NCBI GenBank assembly: GCA_963920765.1 | Contig: OY987251.1 | Span: 11,969,219 to 12,033,218 of the forward strand | Length of the DNA: 64,000 nucleotides | Reading direction: 5' to 3' | Source of the DNA: Ulota crispa | Taxonomy: Eukaryota > Streptophyta > Bryopsida > Orthotrichales > Orthotrichaceae | In this document: one piece after another, positions 15,930 to 28,100 of the stretch | Position numbering within the stretch: the first letter of the stretch is position 1 | Layout: the number at the start of each line of letters is the position of its first letter | Made by a program: the position numbers and the translations under genes | Notes under the pieces: generated by a model | What the model was told of the DNA's origin: nothing | Seen by the model: only the letters and a program-made list of their open reading frames with translations | Databases searched by the model: none

Positions 15930-18482
15930 GGCCTCTAATAAGATAATTTCTAGTAGAGTTAATAAATATTAGTATTGAAGCTTTATCATATCTCAAAGTT
16001 TTTTTGAGATTTTTATAACCATAAATTTAAAATCTTCGTTTGAAATTGGTACAACATATTTAACTATATTGTTTTAATAAAACCCTAATGTACGACTATT
16101 GGTAACATTAACAACAAAATAAGTTTCATCAATGTTTTCAACAAGATTTATATTTAATAAGCCAGATTGGAAACCTTAACACAATAAATCTAAATATTAT
16201 GTTGTTTGCATTTCAGTTAGTTGTTTTTTTTTTGCACTACATGTTTGTTTGTCATGTTGAGGTAATAACACAATATTATGAATATTTATAAATTATAGCA
16301 TCCAACTATGATATATATTTTTTGTAAACAAATATTATCTTTAGAATCTTTGAATTCATTTTCATAAGTATAATTTGAACTCACAACATGTTATGTGCTA
16401 ATTTAAATAATACACTTAATAAAAATTTAACTCAATTTTATTTAAAATTTTCAAATGCTTCAACTAAATTTTGGATGAAGCCATTGCAACCAAATAGAGT
16501 GTTTATAGCCACCTCATGAAGCAACTTTTGTACGCATATGTTTTTGCATCTCATGACAACTTTTACAACAAGACAACGTCAAGTTGAAATATTTGTCAAA
16601 GTCATTGAAACAGTGGTTACGCGTTTTCCACCACTGTGATGCCTTCACAAAGTTGGCACTTTTCTGTTGTTGAAATTGTTTTGAAAAAGCTCCAATCATG
16701 CGTACATATAAGCCTTGAACATCAAGCAATTTTTCATGTTCAATCATCTAGGTAACAACATTTTTACGTACTGCAATAATAGTTGAAACTTACTACCGTA
16801 CTTGTAAAAACGGCAATATAGTGATTTAAATCATGAAGATGAAGAAAGCCCATGATGCCAAAAAAATGAATACTTTGAAAAATAAAACATAAAACAAAAT
16901 CCAATATAAAATAATAATAATTTAGAATGACATGACACATTAGTATTTGAAAAAACATTCAATAATTAATAGAAAAAACTAAAAATTTAGATTCAAACAC
17001 AAGAAGATTAAAAAAAATTATTTAAATTAAATTAGATATAAGTATCAAGTTTTTTTTAATTAAAAAAATTACTTTAATTTTTATCAACTCAAAATTTAGA
17101 AAAGAAAAGAAAAAAATCAGATGAGTTGAGAGAAAGCACAAAAAAAGATGTACAAATTATAGAGTGAAGTCAATGAATAAATGTATACAATTTGTGCAAA
17201 AAATCCAAATGACAACTAATCAAACAATATTAAAAAAATTATCTAAACATGCAGTGTCACCCATGCATCAACTACAGACAAATAAAGCATACATGTAATA
17301 AAATCAGTTAATAGAATGGTCCTTCACTAAGCTATACATTCACGTTTGGAAAATGAGTAAGTTTATGAGACACAAAGAAGAAAAAGCTGGATATTAACCT
17401 CCTTTCACTAAACTCTCATTATATGTCTAGGAAGGTTATGATCACTAGACCTAAGTTCAAAAACTAATATAGCAGCATCTATAAGCGTCAAACTAAGAAT
17501 TTTGAAGCAAGAAAATCAATTGATGAACTTCAAACAAAATGTTATTTAGTTAAGAAAGAGAAACAAAATATATTGGCATCAATTTCAAAGTTCTAATTGC
17601 AAGCTTTTGCTTACAAAGAGTATTCAAAATTCAAAATCACTAAAATTGTATGGTAGTGTATAAATGATGTTAAAAAAATGCTTATTGGTTTTTTAATAGT
17701 GAAATATGACATTCAAAATTATCATGTTAGTGAGCCAAAATTACTACTTTGTTATCCATAATCATCACTTTGTCATTTAAAACCATCACTTTCTCACTCA
17801 TAATCATTTGGTTTTGTATTTGTTAATTGCTGATAGTATTAAGTGATGCTCCTAGAAACATGACAAAGATGGGTGTTGCTACCTTAATCACAAAAGCTAT
17901 AATACATCAAATATCACGGTTGTACTATAGTTTAAAAGATAATTAAGTCAAAATTTTGTATCAAGTTTCAAAATTAAAATGAGTAAAGTATATTTTAGTT
18001 ATTAGGGTTTCAATGAAGTAAGCTCAAGGTTAAGCACAAATTTGAAATTATCCCTATTATCATTTCTTTAAAGATTTCAGTTTTTATACATGATTACATT
18101 TTGTCATTTTTATCTTTAGACTTCATTTTTTTTCCTCACCTTTGTGGTCATTCATAATTCCTGTGTAAATTAACAAATTTTAGTTGTTTTTGGTGTTTTC
18201 TTATTGACATTGCTAATTTGCTGTAGCTAAGACCTTGGGGTAATAAATTGTATGTCTAATTGAGGTCTTCATAGCTAATATGTTCTATTTCCAACAAATT
18301 TTGGTCACATAGAAAAAAATTGCATTATTAAGTAAAGAACTTTGATACTTTTTTTAATACCAATAAATCAAAATTTGAAGCAAATACCTAAAATGTATGA
18401 ATTTTTGAAGATACAAAAGTAATAAAAGAGGCAAATGGTAGTAGGGTAAACTACTTGTACCTTATTTTAGTATGGACCCTTT
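15930..18482. other. AT-rich spacer with one possible ORF remnant
   Basis: No splice-consistent gene was found. Apart from the minus-strand frame at 16,514-16,747 (listed separately), open frames are short and of low complexity. Confidence 0.5.
16514..16747 (-). other. Unidentified 77-codon frame with protein-like composition
   Basis: This minus-strand frame has a more protein-like composition than its AT-rich surroundings: it includes QFQQQKSANF, WWKTRNHCFNDFDKYF and CCKSCHEMQKHMRTK. Trp, Cys, His and charged residues are well represented. It ends at a stop, after which similar coding texture fades. It could be an exon or a fragment of a transposon protein. I do not recognise the family. 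Confidence 0.25.
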
Positions 18483-18805
18483 TACTTCTACACTAAATAT
18501 TGTGTTTAGGTTGCCTCACACTAATTTTTCCACATTTCACACTATATAAATATTTATTGTTGGTATAGTATTTTTCATCAAAAAATATTGTAAAAAACTT
18601 TTTTAGAGGGCTTATTAACAACAATGAAGCTGCAAAAAGACAAACTAGTGGCTTCCAAGTCACAAATCATGTGAAATCTAAACATTTAGTGAGTTACATG
18701 TGCCTTCAAGTGGACAAGTGATGAATCATGAGGTAACTTACCGGGGCAAGGCAACCTAATTGTCAAGGCAACCTAAATGCAATATTTAGTGTAGTATATG
18801 AAGTA
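18483..18805. mobile_element. MITE family G, copy 1
   Basis: The left end TACTTCTACACTAAATATTG and the right end (inverse TACTTCATATACTACACTAA) form imperfect inverted repeats continuing into 'tttaggttgcc' / 'ggcaacctaaa'. It is about 323 bp long. A related segment at about 61,187-61,560 has the same 'gaggcaacctaaac.aaatatttagtgtag' order but is split by a family C element, making this copy useful as an empty site. Confidence 0.7.
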
Positions 18806-19738
18806 CTTGCATTTTCTTAATTGTTACTCAATTCATGTCAAGATTAGTAAAGAAACAGAGATATAAATAAGTGATATGTAATTGAATTTATTTGGTTATT
18901 ACTAGCATTTTTAAATAAGCAAATTGATAATTTTACTAATTTTGTAAAGTAGGTGATTCACGTATTCTAGCTCTTCTATTTGGATTTAATCCTAACAGGT
19001 TTGCTTTGAGCTTGTACTTTGGATGACACTTAATGGCTGGTGAGTGCAACAACCTGATTCATGGAATCACAACCCTCACACCCTTTGAATTGCTAGAGAT
19101 CATCTGATAAGTTTATGCTTAACTTTTTTTAAATATTTTCCTAGTAGTAAAAATGTGCAATATTATCTTCAAACTCTTGGGCATTTTGATGTTTGCAATT
19201 AACTATCACAAATACTATAATATTACTACCCTTTAAAGCTTTCTATTCATCAACATTTTAAGACCCTCTTGGACCAAGGTGTAATGACTTCTCAATAAAA
19301 AAATATACAAAAATGTTTAATTTTGTTGTCCAACAAAAAAATTACCTACAGCATGATTGCCAAAGGGCAAGGGTATCGAGCAACAAGTAGAAACTGAGCA
19401 ACAAGCAACAGAGCTGGTGTAGCGGAGCACGTACTGAGTAGCAAGCAACAGAGCAGGTGTTGGGATTGAAGCATTGGCTAAAGTTTTTCAGAGGTATGAT
19501 GGAATTGAGTAGTTGCTAAGGAGCAGCAAAACCAAGGAAGTCGCATGAGCAGTCGAAAGAGGTTGCAAGGGCAGCCAAAAAGAAGTTGCATGGGAGTAGT
19601 AGCGCGACTAGGGTGTACGCTGAAAGTCATGGTTATGCAAAAGTTGAAATAGAGAGGTAGCTCAGAGGAGAGAAGAGATGAAGGGCTTTGTGGATTATGG
19701 CAAGATGAGAGATTAAGGCAACAAAGAGTGGTGTACAT
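18806..19738. other. Spacer without recognisable genes
   Basis: No gene was recognised. Around 19,380-19,460 a short imperfect repetition of 'gagcaacaagcaacagagc'-type words appears. The minus-strand frame over 19,478-19,744 has no motif. Confidence 0.4.
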
Positions 19739-20598
19739 TACCAACTAGTATTGATAGGTAGAACCTGTTTTGGTATTCCAAAAAATTTTGTATAACAAAA
19801 AATGTAAAATTCATTTCAATCTCATATTTTTGGTATATGATTCTCATGCAATCTTGATTAACCATATCAAATCTGGGTTACTAAAAACCAAAATCCTGTT
19901 TTTGGTAAGTTGTTTTGTGTCAAAATCATGGTTTTACAAAAAAGTTGATTAAAACACATTGGTGATGAATTTTTGAGATTTGACTGCATGGATAGGTAGG
20001 AGACATCCATAGGCACATCTTTCCTTTTAACAAACATCTTCAAAAAGTTTAAAATTTGTCAATAGAGGTTCAAATGCTCAAGTGATCATGACTAAATGTA
20101 GTAAGATAAATATCTCCATTTTTTAATTAGCTTTTGGCAAAATAAACATATCATCATGTTCAAAGGTATAGATTTAATCATAACATATGAGTCAAAAAGC
20201 AAAATTTAATTACCTAAAAGAATTATCTATTTTACTAAATTTAGTCATGATCACTCCAACATTGGAACCTCTATTGAAGAAATCTTGAACTTTTTGAAGA
20301 TATTTGTTAAAAGGAAAGATGTGCCTATGGATGTCTCCTACCTATCCATGCAATCAAATCTCAAAAATTCATCACCAATGTGTTTTAATCAACTTTTTTG
20401 TAAAACCATGATTTTGACACAAAACAACTTACCAAAAATGGGATTTTGGTTTTTAGTAACCTAGATTTGGTATGGTCAATTGGGATTGCATGAGAATCAT
20501 ATAACAAAAATATGAAATTGAAATGACCTTCACATTTTTTGTTATACAAACTTCTTTGGAATGCCAAAATAGGTTCTACCTATCAATACTAACTGGTA
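19739..20598. mobile_element. Full-length palindromic element, family E
   Basis: The termini TACCAACTAGTATTGATAGG and the inverse TACCAGTTAGTATTGATAGG lead into arms of about 400 bp that pair to a centre near 20,165. Arm divergence is modest. Mirrored 60-codon frames on opposite strands (19,770-19,952 and 20,385-20,567) come from the symmetry. A diverged single-arm relative can be read around 32,640-33,080, sharing 'cattggtgatgaatttctgagatttga' in part. Confidence 0.8.
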
Positions 20599-20688
20599 TT
20601 GTACAATGAAAGCAACTCTAGCTGTAAACTACTTGACATTTAGAGTGTGTGAGGTAAAAGTGCAAGTAACACTATTGAAAACATAACA

Positions 20689-21113
20689 CTAAGGGAATTG
20701 ATATGTGTACTACACCCTTTGAACTACTATACCACACCCATGGAGTAAATTTTAGATTTCTACTATTGAAAAGCTGAATTTGAGAATTAGTAATTCCAAT
20801 TTGGACTTTGAGACCATGATTTAGCCTAAAACCATAAAAAAAATTGCAATTCAACAACATCCAATGAATAAGCTTATCTTTTTTTACAAACAAAAATAAA
20901 AGTAACTCATTTCGCCCTAGCTAAACTTTGTCATTAGGTGTTGTTAAATTGCAACTTTTTTTTATGGTTCTAGACTAAATCATGGTCTTTAAGTTCAAAT
21001 TTGAATTCCAAATTCTCAAATTCAGCTTTTAGGTGGTAGAAATCTAAAACTCACCCAAGGAGGGTGGTAGAATAGAATAGCTGAAAGGGTGTGGTAGACA
21101 TATCAATTCCCAT
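20689..21113. mobile_element. Palindromic element, family F
   Basis: The left end reads (CT)AAGGGAATTGATATGT and the right end reads ACATATCAATTCCC in the inverse sense. The arms, including 'ctaccacaccc' and 'gcaattcaacaa' / 'ttgttaaattgc', pair around a centre near 20,900-20,935. Related ends occur at about 52,209-52,330 and 62,264-62,316. No coding capacity was seen. Confidence 0.7.
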
Positions 21114-21172
21114 ACCATTATTAGTGTAGTGAAGAAGCAAATAAATCCACACAAATTATATAAGGCAGGAGC

Positions 21173-21532
21173 ACCCATGGGAGTCATTGACAAAGTCAAA
21201 TAGAAAAGCAAATGGTTACATGTACTTAAGTGATAGTTATGGGTGATTAAGTGATGGCTGTGGGTGACTGGGGTGACGGTTTTGAGTACCCATCTCACTA
21301 TTAAAGAACCAACAAGCCTTGTTTTTAGCATCTCTTACACATGATTCCTAACAATTTTAGTGATTCTGGACTTTAAAAAATCCTTGTGAACAAATGCTTG
21401 CAATTGGAACCTTGAAATTGATGCCTATATTTTTGGTTTCCACTTCCTAACTTATAGTATTTCTTTCAAAATTAGTCAATTGTTTTACCTACTCCAAAAC
21501 CCTTATTTCCACGCTTATGGGTGCTCCTACCT
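21173..21532. mobile_element. MITE family B, copy 1 (TA-flanked)
   Basis: It starts AGGCAGGAGCACCCATGGG and ends CTTATGGGTGCTCCTACCT, with TA on each outer side (21,171-21,172 and 21,533-21,534). About 360 bp. Further copies lie at 39,002-39,424, 40,016-40,399 and 61,961-62,261, all sharing the ...GCACCCA... terminus. Structure fits a Tc1/mariner-type MITE. Confidence 0.75.
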
Positions 21533-21620
21533 TAGTATGGTGAATTCAACAATAACCCGCCTTCTAAACTCAACACTGATAAACCAATAAGTTTGGGGGC
21601 AGCTGCACAAATGAAATACG

Positions 21621-21925
21621 CCCCACTTTTTTGTTTGAGCTGCCCCACTCTTTTATTTGAGCTGCCCCAATTTTTTTTGGAACTGCCCCAATTTTTTTGG
21701 AACTGCCCAGATTTTTTGGGAACTGCCCCAATATTTTTTGGAACTGCCCCAATTTTTTTGGAACTGCCCAGATTTTTTGGGAACTGCCCCAATATTTTTT
21801 GGAACTGCCCCAATTTTTTTTAGCTGCCCCAATTTTTTTTAGCTGCCCCAATTTTTTTTAGCTGCCCCAATTTTTTTTGTGGAGCTGGTTCAAATTTGTT
21901 TTTGAGCTGCCCCCAAAATCCTTGG
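21621..21925. repeat. Minisatellite of about 20-bp units upstream of the galactosyltransferase gene
   Basis: About 14 tandem units of the type 'ctgccccaattttttttgga' run up to roughly 260 bp before the start codon. Three variants (CCCCAATTTTTTT, CCCAGATTTTTTGG, CCCCAATATTTTTT) alternate in the middle as a roughly 57-60-bp higher-order unit repeated twice. Both strands stay open in several frames because the unit lacks stops, which explains the repetitive open frames here. Confidence 0.9.
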
Positions 21926-22182
21926 GTGGTGTTTGCTTTTGGTGTTTGGCGAAGGATTCTCGCACCATTGCAGACGCACTGGCGACTGGCGAGTGTGGCA
22001 GGAGTGGCGCTCTTCCTCCGCCATCGCTCCCTTCTCTCTCTCCCCCTTCGTCGTGTTTGTGCCACTCCATTGCCAGCTCTGCCGCAAACAAGCGACATTG
22101 CTGCATTCTTAAGCTCTTCAAAGTCCCGTACCAGCACCACTTTGAGCATCAAAAGCAGCAGGAAAAGCAACGGCACCGATCG

Positions 22183-25100
22183 ATGAGGTCGAACCACCAC
22201 AGGGGATCCAGTGGATCCCTGCTGCAGCAGCAGCAGTACAAGAGCAGCGTGAAGAATAATGACAGCATGACCAGCGTCGTCATGCTCATGGTGTCCCTGT
22301 TCGCCTTCTCCTACATTGCTGGCAGGTACGGTGCGCTCTCGCAGAGGGTTTGTATAGTTCTCGAACATTCTTTACTCCGATCGTTACTCTCAGAAATTCA
22401 TCTCATCGAAATCTTCGAATATTGCTGACATGTTAACGAGCGATTGCTGAACGTAGTGTTCATTGAGACGTTGTGTTATGTTCTACCATTTCTAGAATCG
22501 AAGTAGACAGCATTTCTTGTAGGAAGTTCTGTCTCTTGCGACATTGTACGAATTAGGGTTTCGTTTATATCGAAATATTAGAATAGTTCGCGTCTGTATA
22601 GATTAACCAGGAATTGTGAGGTTTAGTTTTCAGGAAGGTTGTTGCGGTTTTATAGCGTTTGTAGAGAACTAGCTTGCATTCCTTGGGGGAAACTCTGTCT
22701 ATCGTGACATTCTTAGAAATTAGGGTTTCGTTTATGCGAAATTTTAGATTTTGCTTACATATTAACGAGAGATTGCAAACGTAGTTTTAATTGAGACGTT
22801 GTGCCCTTTTTCACTATCTCTAGAATCGAATTAGGCAGTATTTCTTGTAGGAAGTTCTGTCTCTTGCGACATTCTACGAAAATAGGGTTTCGGTTATATT
22901 GAAATCTTAGATTTGTTCACGTCTGTATAGATCAACGATGAATGTAAAATTTTGTAGGAAGACTTTTGCCTGTTTTATAAGGTTTCTAGATTTTCGAGCC
23001 AGAGCTAGCTTAAAATTTCTTGTGGAAAACTCTGTCTATCGTGACATTCTTAGAGATTAGGGTTTCGTTTACATCGAAATTTTAAACTTGTTCACTTCTG
23101 TCTAGACCAACGAGAGATTGCAGAACGTAGTGTTCATTGAGACGTTGTGCCATTTATCACTAAGCTTATTTCTAGAATCGAACTAGACAGCATTTCTTGT
23201 AGGAAGTTCTATTTCTTGCAACATTCTACGGAATTAGGGTTTGCTTACATCGAAATCTTTGATTTGTTCAAATCTATGTAGATCAATATGGAATGTTAAG
23301 TCTAGTGTTCAGGAAGGCTATTGCCGTTTTCATAACGTTTCTAGACTCTCGAGCCAGAACTATCTTGCATTTCTTGTGAGAAAACTCTGTCTACAGAGAC
23401 ATTCTACGAAATTAGGGTTTTGTTTACATCGAATTTTTAGACTTGTTCACTTCTGTTTAGTTTAACGATCGATGTAGAGTGTAGCTTTCATGGAGGCGTC
23501 TTTTGTCGTTTTACATCGTTTCTAGACTGTCGAGCTGGAACTAGATAACATTCTTTTTATAAAGTTCTATGTCTTGCGTCGTTCTGAGAAATTAGGGTTT
23601 CGTTTTTCACGGATTCATGGATTTTGCCAGCTAGATTTGCTTCCAGCTGGAGAACTGTGAATTTGTTGTAGAAGTTTTTAGATGCGTAGGTACTGTTCTA
23701 GATGGTGCAATAGCTTTAAATGGCTTTGGATTGGCTCTTAGGTTAGGGATTTTGTATGGGAGTTGTAATACCCGGAGGTATAGATTTTCTGTAGAAATTT
23801 GAAAGGTTAATGTCGAAGTGTATTTCTGAGTAGAAATTGTGTGGTGTTGTAATGTTTCTAGGCTCTCGAGCTGTAATTCTGTAGCAAGATACGTCACTTT
23901 TTTGTACATGAAGATTTTAACTTTTAAACGTCTGAAAGACCCTTTGCGGCCAGTACAATACAAGGTTTTTTTCTTGTATTTGGAATAGATTCACACCCTT
24001 ACTACGTTTGAGATCAACAAAGAAATTGGAATATAATCTAATGCGGTTCTAGTGAGCTATTTGAGATCCCAAAGTTAAATTTCTTGTTGTTAGCAACTGT
24101 GAGTTATATGGCAAACGTATCTGCTAGGCCTATGGGACGTTCAAGGATTAATCTAACAAAGAGGTTAGGGTTTCTTCATTCATTGATTGGAATTCTTGGC
24201 TAGATCTTAGGGCGGTTCACATTACGTCCCACGTCACATCTTTGCAAGTCCCACCTCAACATGAAGTCCCAGCTTAACTGGGTTGTGAAGGGCAAATAGG
24301 GCTGAAGGACTGAAGAAAACCATGAATATTTTATGCATATAGATTGTTGGGACTTGAGCTGAAAGTTGGGTTGAGCAACCTTGAGTGAAGTCTTGGCTTC
24401 TTGGCGCCAAAACTTCCTAACCTTTGGCTCTCAACCAATTAGATTGTGAGACTTAGTGTGAATTTCCCTTATTTGAGTTTTTGTAGTGGAGAAGCGTGAA
24501 AGTATCATGGTTATTCACACCAGAAAAAAATTGTTGTTTAGAAGCTAAGCACGGGTACTATTTTCAGATATAGTCAAATCTCTTACATTCTTGTTAGCAA
24601 ATTGAATTGTGCGCCAAAGTTGCAAAATTTACCATATTCAGAAGTTGTAAGGGTTAAAAGTATTATGGTAGAGCACTTAGAATTAACAGAAGTTTGTTGT
24701 GAAGGTGATATACATTTTTACTATCCATAAGGGTTTCAGATTTTGATATTTTGTGTTTATATTGGATATAACATAGGCGCTTGTATAAAATGGGTTGTTT
24801 TCAAGTTAAAGAATAGGTTGTGAGGTAACCCCAATTCTCATTCCATATACACCGTTTTTGAGAAATGATCTTGTTGAAGTCTGAAACCCCTAATATGTAC
24901 TCCATGTGCAATATTATAGGGTTTGAAATTTAGTTGTACGTCGCACTTAGATGTCTCTGTATTTCAGGTGTTGTTTCACACTATCCATAAAATTATTTGC
25001 CACTTGTTCTAGTCGTGGCATGTCGTTCAGGACTTTGGGTCAGCTTCTCGGTTTGAGTTTTTTTTACAAGTTTGAAATTGGAGGATGATGGCATTTGCGG

Positions 25101-28100
25101 GAATTGAAGTAACGAAAAATCAAAACTTCATCGACCTGGAGGTTTTGAATTGTGGGCTAGGGTTAGCTTGAAGCTGGGGACACCTAGTTCTAGGGAACAT
25201 CTTTTTGTTGACATCAATGTATAGAAGAATCTCAGGACTATAGGCGTTCACTAAAGATCTGAAGGACTCCAGATCCGTGAGCAGATGATCTTAAATCTTA
25301 GAAAGCTCAAGTGTGACCGGGATTCTATTGCATAACTGTTAAGTGATTTTTTTTTTCTTGCCCTGTTTTTTGACACGTGGCAACGTTGAGTTTCAGGCTT
25401 TGGCAGGATGCTGAAATACGTTCTCAGTTGGTCAGCATTGATCCAAGTATGGGACGACAGGTTCTTTTTCAAAACCCTAAACCACCTGCATTAATGTTCC
25501 TTCTTACTTTGAAAGCGTTCACCATGAAAATTGCAAAGTTTGGTATTCATTATTTCTTGTTAATATCAAACTTCCCGTATTTATGCACTATTTCTTTTTG
25601 TTATTTCTTCGTTGCAGGAACATGATGCAATTTCAGTAGATGAAACACTGAGGTTAATCGCTTGCAAGTAAGGATCTTGCATACTTTCCTGTACTCGTGG
25701 TGGAGATTCCCTACTTGAGCTTTGGTCAAATTCTCTGTGTACATTCTCCGCATGCTCACCCAATGTCAAATCATTCAAGAATATTTAAATAAATTCTAAG
25801 ATATTTATTTAATTTCATAGATTTTACATAGATTATAATTGTAGTTTTTTTTTCTTTCTCTAACTCCTAGCTTATTCAACTCTGTAAGACATTTCCATGC
25901 CCAGAAGGGGCTTGTTCGATGACCTCAACTTGTTTAATATGAAAACATTTGATTCTCAGTTGCTGACTGAAGAGCTCAAGGTTTGACTAGTGTCAATTTG
26001 ATTGATCATATTATGAGTTACTTATAAATCAGATCTTGCAAAAGTGAAGAAAATTGCATGTGGTTGTCAATAAGTGAAGAAAAATCAGTCAAAATTGCTT
26101 CAAAGTAAAGGAATAATTTCCTATTTTGATGACCTTAGCTTTATGACTTGTATGATTTTATGGAAATTTTCTTTTGCAGGGAACAACAGAAGAAGCTAAT
26201 GGATGTGAAATTGGAGTTAGCTGCAGCAAAGACTCAAGGGTTTACTCCCTTCAACAACAGAACCCTCTTGGGTGGTCGCAAAACTGTGGTTGTGGGCATT
26301 TTCACCACTTTTGGGGGCCTCTCTCGCCGCACTGCCTCACGAAAGAATTGGATACCCACTGGTACTTGTTTTACCCCTCTTACTTTTTGATTTTTTAATT
26401 CTGCTAAAGAGTTGGGTGGAAACTCAGCTTTGAACTTAAGTCACACCAAAGTTCTCGCTTGCTTGAAATATTCAAGGCTTTTTTGAAATGTCGAAATTTT
26501 TCTGGAACAGTTTTCTATGTCCTTTATAACTCAACATGGGACGGGGGACTTACTGTGAACTGCCCCCTTGCTCTAAGTTTACTTGTAATTTTTATATGTT
26601 TTCTTACAATAAAGAGATTGATTGATTAACTGTGAGTGATGATCTTTTAGTTTACACCAAAACACATCATGTGCTGTAGGCGATCAATTGAAGATGAGAA
26701 AGAACTAATGTGGCTCACAAGAATTGTGTTTAATGAGGTTTCATACTATTTTTGCCGCTTTCAAGGGTTTGAATATATATAGAAGTTTATTTTGTTGCAG
26801 CTTCTAAATGCTACTTGGTTTAGTGTTGTATGCAAGCCTTACTGCTTGTCAATTTAGTGAACTTAAATTACATTGAAGTAGTAATGTGAAGCACGGCATT
26901 TTGATTTTTCTTTGCTTTTTGTTTCTTGTGGTCGCAGCTGCTGCATTGAAGGAACTTGAAAATGATAAGGGTGTTGTCATTCGCTTTGTTATTGGACGCA
27001 GGTTGGTTTTCTGTAACCTTTCATATAGGCGTCCCACTTGAATATGTATATATATTTTTGCGTTCTTCTTGTTTGAGTGATTTTTTTTGAGCATTCCTTA
27101 GTCTATGTGGAAGACTAGTAGTTTTTATACTGCTGAATGCAATGAATGGTGCCAATGTTGTGATGTAAACAATCTTAAAGCTCGGATTGGATGCAGCGCA
27201 AACAAAGGCGATACGTTGGACCTTCAAATTGATCGAGAGAGCAATGAAACAAAGGATTTCCTCATTTTGGTATTCAAATTCTAACTGCCCCTCCCCTCCC
27301 CTCCCCCCCCGCGCGTCAGACAAACTTTAAAAAAAGAAAGGATCTAAGTTTAGTAATTGACTTTTGGTATCCCATCCTCTTCATGTGTCTTGGTTATAGG
27401 ACTAAAATCCTCCTTTTTTTAGATTTCCTTCATTGTATATTGCTCACTTGTTGTATTGTGTAAAGTAAAATCCAAAGACATCTCATACTTCTTTTGAATT
27501 TTGATAACCTCCAATTCTGAAAGTTTTGTTGGAGTGGCTTATCTTTGTGAAAATAGCTCATTGTAGAAAGAACCTTTAAATCAAGTTGCAAGTACTTTGG
27601 TAGTTAATACGGCTCTTAAGGACATGACCCATCATTGGGTTTCTCGTTGTCTACGCACCTCCTCTCCTTTAATCTTCTCGTAATTGGTATGTACTCCAAT
27701 AGCGTCCCCCTTAAGTTGGTTTTTTTCTAAACCCTAAACCGGCATGGTCTCCCTTCCCAAGCCTATTTTTCCCTCTTATCATTACCAAATAGTTCTGTTG
27801 GGGGTTTTGGACTAATAGTGGTATGGTTTTCTACAGGAGGACCATGTCGAGAATGATGATAGCTTGACTCAGAAATCTAAGCAGTTTCTTAGCAAAGCGG
27901 TCAATACTTGGGATGCAGATTTCTATGTGAAGATGAATGACAATGTTGGTCTAAATATAGGTACGAAAATAAATTTCCTCTTGATTGATTTGGTAATCTT
28001 CAGTTAATTCAAACTCTTCTGTAAGGCAAGGAGGTGCTCAAAAGTGTCCTTTTAAGTTCTCACCCAGAAGGCCTGCACACCTTTAAACATTTTTTAGTAG

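Noticed and set aside
21532-21851. Overlapping repetitive frames on both strands with FW/NC or KNWGSS repeats
   Set aside because: They are translations of the 20-bp minisatellite, open in many frames because the unit lacks stop codons.
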